Of a stretch of DNA of 64,000 nt, positions 63,096 to 64,000 are shown piece after piece. Under the pieces are notes generated by a model. The model was not told the DNA's origin. It made no database searches and saw only the letters and a list, made by a program, of their open reading frames with translations. The DNA comes from Petrolisthes cinctipes. Taxonomy: Eukaryota > Arthropoda > Malacostraca > Decapoda > Porcellanidae. Positions within the stretch are counted from its first letter, which is position 1, and every line of letters begins with the position of its first letter. Both the position numbers and the translations under genes were made by a program. The stretch spans positions 733,501 to 797,500 of the forward strand of contig JAWQEG010000412.1 in the NCBI GenBank assembly GCA_033782935.1, given 5' to 3'.

Positions 63096-64000
63096 GTAGG
63101 CATGTACAGATTGCTTCTGGGATTCCAAAATATTGAATTTTCGGGTGTTTTGAGCCTGAATATAAGATATAAACGGGTACAGAAGATACATGCACATATT
63201 GACTTTGGGCACCAAAAATATCGATTTTCAGCATGTTTTGGGCCTGAATTTTGAAAATACTCTAACACGGAGTAGGCATGTACAGATTGCTTCTGGGACC
63301 CCAAAATATCGAATTTTCGGGTGTTTAGGACCAGAATTTAAGATATAAACGGGTACAGAAGTTGCATGCACATATCGACTTTTGGGCACCTAAAAGATCT
63401 ATTTTCAGTATGTTTTTGGCCTGTATTTTGAAAATACTCTAACACGGAGTAGGCATGTACAGATACCTTCTGGGACCTCTAAATATCGAATTTTCGGGTG
63501 TTTTGGGACTGAATTTGAGATATCGAATTTTTGGCACATAAAATGTCGATTTTTAGCATGTTTTTAGCCAATATTTTGAAAATATTCTAGCACTGTGTAG
63601 GCATGTACAGATTGCTTCTGGGACCCCAAAATATTGAATTTTCGGGTGTTTTGAGCCTGAATTTGAGATATAAACGGGTACAGAAGATACATGCACATAT
63701 TGACTTTTGGCATCTAAAATATCGATTTTCAGCATGTTTTGGGCCTGTATTTTGAAAATACTCTAACACGGAGTAGGCATGTACAGATCGCTTCTGGGAC
63801 CCCTAAATATCGAATTTTCGGGTATTTTGGGACTGAATTTGAGATATCGATTTTTTGGCACCTAAAAGATCGAGTTTTAGCATGTTTTTAGCCTATATTT
63901 TGAAAATATTCTAGCACTGAGTAGGCATGTACAGATTGCTTCTGGGACCCCAAAATATTGAATTTTCGGGTGTTTTGAGCCTGAATTTGAGATATAAACG
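63096..64000 (+). repeat. 1,503-bp nine-monomer unit, copy 4 (cut by window end)
   Basis: The first five monomers and 80 bases of the sixth are present, with the diagnostic gggattcc, gaatataag, gaagttgcatgc and gatcgagtttt. The remaining part lies outside the window. Confidence 0.9.
63921..64000 (+). repeat. Partial long monomer at the right window edge
   Basis: The last 80 bases are the start of a long monomer with the TpG variants typical of the F/D types (gattgctt, atattgaa). It ends at gatataaacg, just inside the block that short monomers lack. By position it is monomer 6 of the fourth copy of the 1,503-bp unit, so the array continues past the window. Confidence 0.9.

Larger units (their letters stand above)
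1..64000 (+). repeat. Satellite DNA array, about 147-178 bp monomers, fills the window
   Basis: Every stretch of the window is a recognisable copy of one monomer, phased here at gtaggcatgtacag. Monomers are strictly head to tail on the + strand: I found no inverted copy and no non-satellite insertion. Conserved landmarks in order are gtaggcatgtacag, cttctgggacc, aaaatat(c/t)gaatttt, cgggtgttt, gaatttgagatat, a 29-bp block present only in long monomers, then ggcacc, tcgattt, gcatgttt and attttgaaaat. Two length classes exist, about 176-177 and 147-148 bp. The array is open at both ends. Large HOR satellites without genes are typical of centromeric or heterochromatic chromosome regions in eukaryotes; a centromeric role here is inference. 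I do not recognise the family by name. Confidence 0.98.
45423..64000 (+). repeat. Right arm: homogeneous 501-bp HOR domain
   Basis: From the S1 monomer at 45,423 the array returns to short + long + long units. Unit starts are 45,571, 46,072, 46,750 (one 678-bp unit), then 47,742 onward at 501-bp steps to 56,259, with further 501-bp units at 59,088-61,592. No S2 or L3 monomer occurs. Neighbouring copies are very similar, and rare variants recur at multiples of 501 bp, which indicates recent amplification of multi-unit blocks. Unit types are those of the left arm, so the two arms belong to one HOR family on either side of the diverged block. Confidence 0.9.

Noticed and set aside
1..64000. CRISPR-like array (regular repeats of similar length)
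   Set aside because: There are no unique spacers: the whole period is repeated, and the period (148-177 bp) is far too long. The higher-order structure is that of a eukaryotic satellite.
1..64000. Identification with a named plant or animal centromere satellite
   Set aside because: Unit length and style resemble many centromeric satellites, but I do not recognise this sequence as a known family from memory. A database search with the 501-bp unit would be decisive and was not possible.

Overview
The whole 64 kb is tandemly repeated satellite DNA. I see no gene, RNA gene, transposon or single-copy sequence anywhere in it. A monomer of about 147-178 bp runs head to tail, in one orientation, from the first base to the last, roughly 380 copies, and both window ends fall inside a monomer, so the array continues on both sides. 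Array size, higher-order structure and lack of genes point to a eukaryotic chromosome, most plausibly a (peri)centromeric or other heterochromatic block. I do not recognise the satellite family and nothing here fixes the species; a plant or an animal would both fit. G+C of a typical long monomer is about 39% (68 of 176 by hand count).

Monomer grammar. I phase monomers at the motif gtaggcatg. Long monomers (176-177 bp) occur as types I call F, D, C and C'. Short monomers (147-148 bp) lack a 29-30 bp block in the middle. The long monomer is itself a head-to-tail dimer of two diverged 88-bp halves. In the two outer arms the dominant higher-order repeat (HOR) is short + long + long = 148 + 176 + 177 = 501 bp, a mean of 167 bp per monomer.

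Layout. (1) Left arm, 1-15,696: 501-bp trimers, locally paired into 1,002-bp hexamers (5.1-10.3 kb), with 678-bp tetramers (10.8-12.2 kb). (2) Central block, 15,697-45,422: a more diverged mosaic with its own short monomer (S2, 'tatcgcctttacgc') and its own long monomer (L3, 'aaaacattctag'). It has no uniform HOR but many local duplications: 648-bp tetramers, a 1,147-bp tandem pair, a 2.35-2.5 kb pair, a 2,534-bp-offset pair, and a 339-bp segment found at three places. (3) Right arm, 45,423-64,000: the 501-bp trimer again, including 17 consecutive units (47,742-56,258) with a 3,006-3,007 bp super-period, then a 9-monomer 1,503-bp unit in several nearly identical copies up to the window end.

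The many open frames on the minus strand are by-products of the repeat: 501 is divisible by 3 and some frames have few stops. The most informative observations are the 88-bp half-unit origin of the monomer, the 15-bp dyad with a compensatory change between subtypes, the CpG/TpG differences that separate subtypes, the related arms flanking a diverged core, and shared rare junctions linking distant parts of the array.
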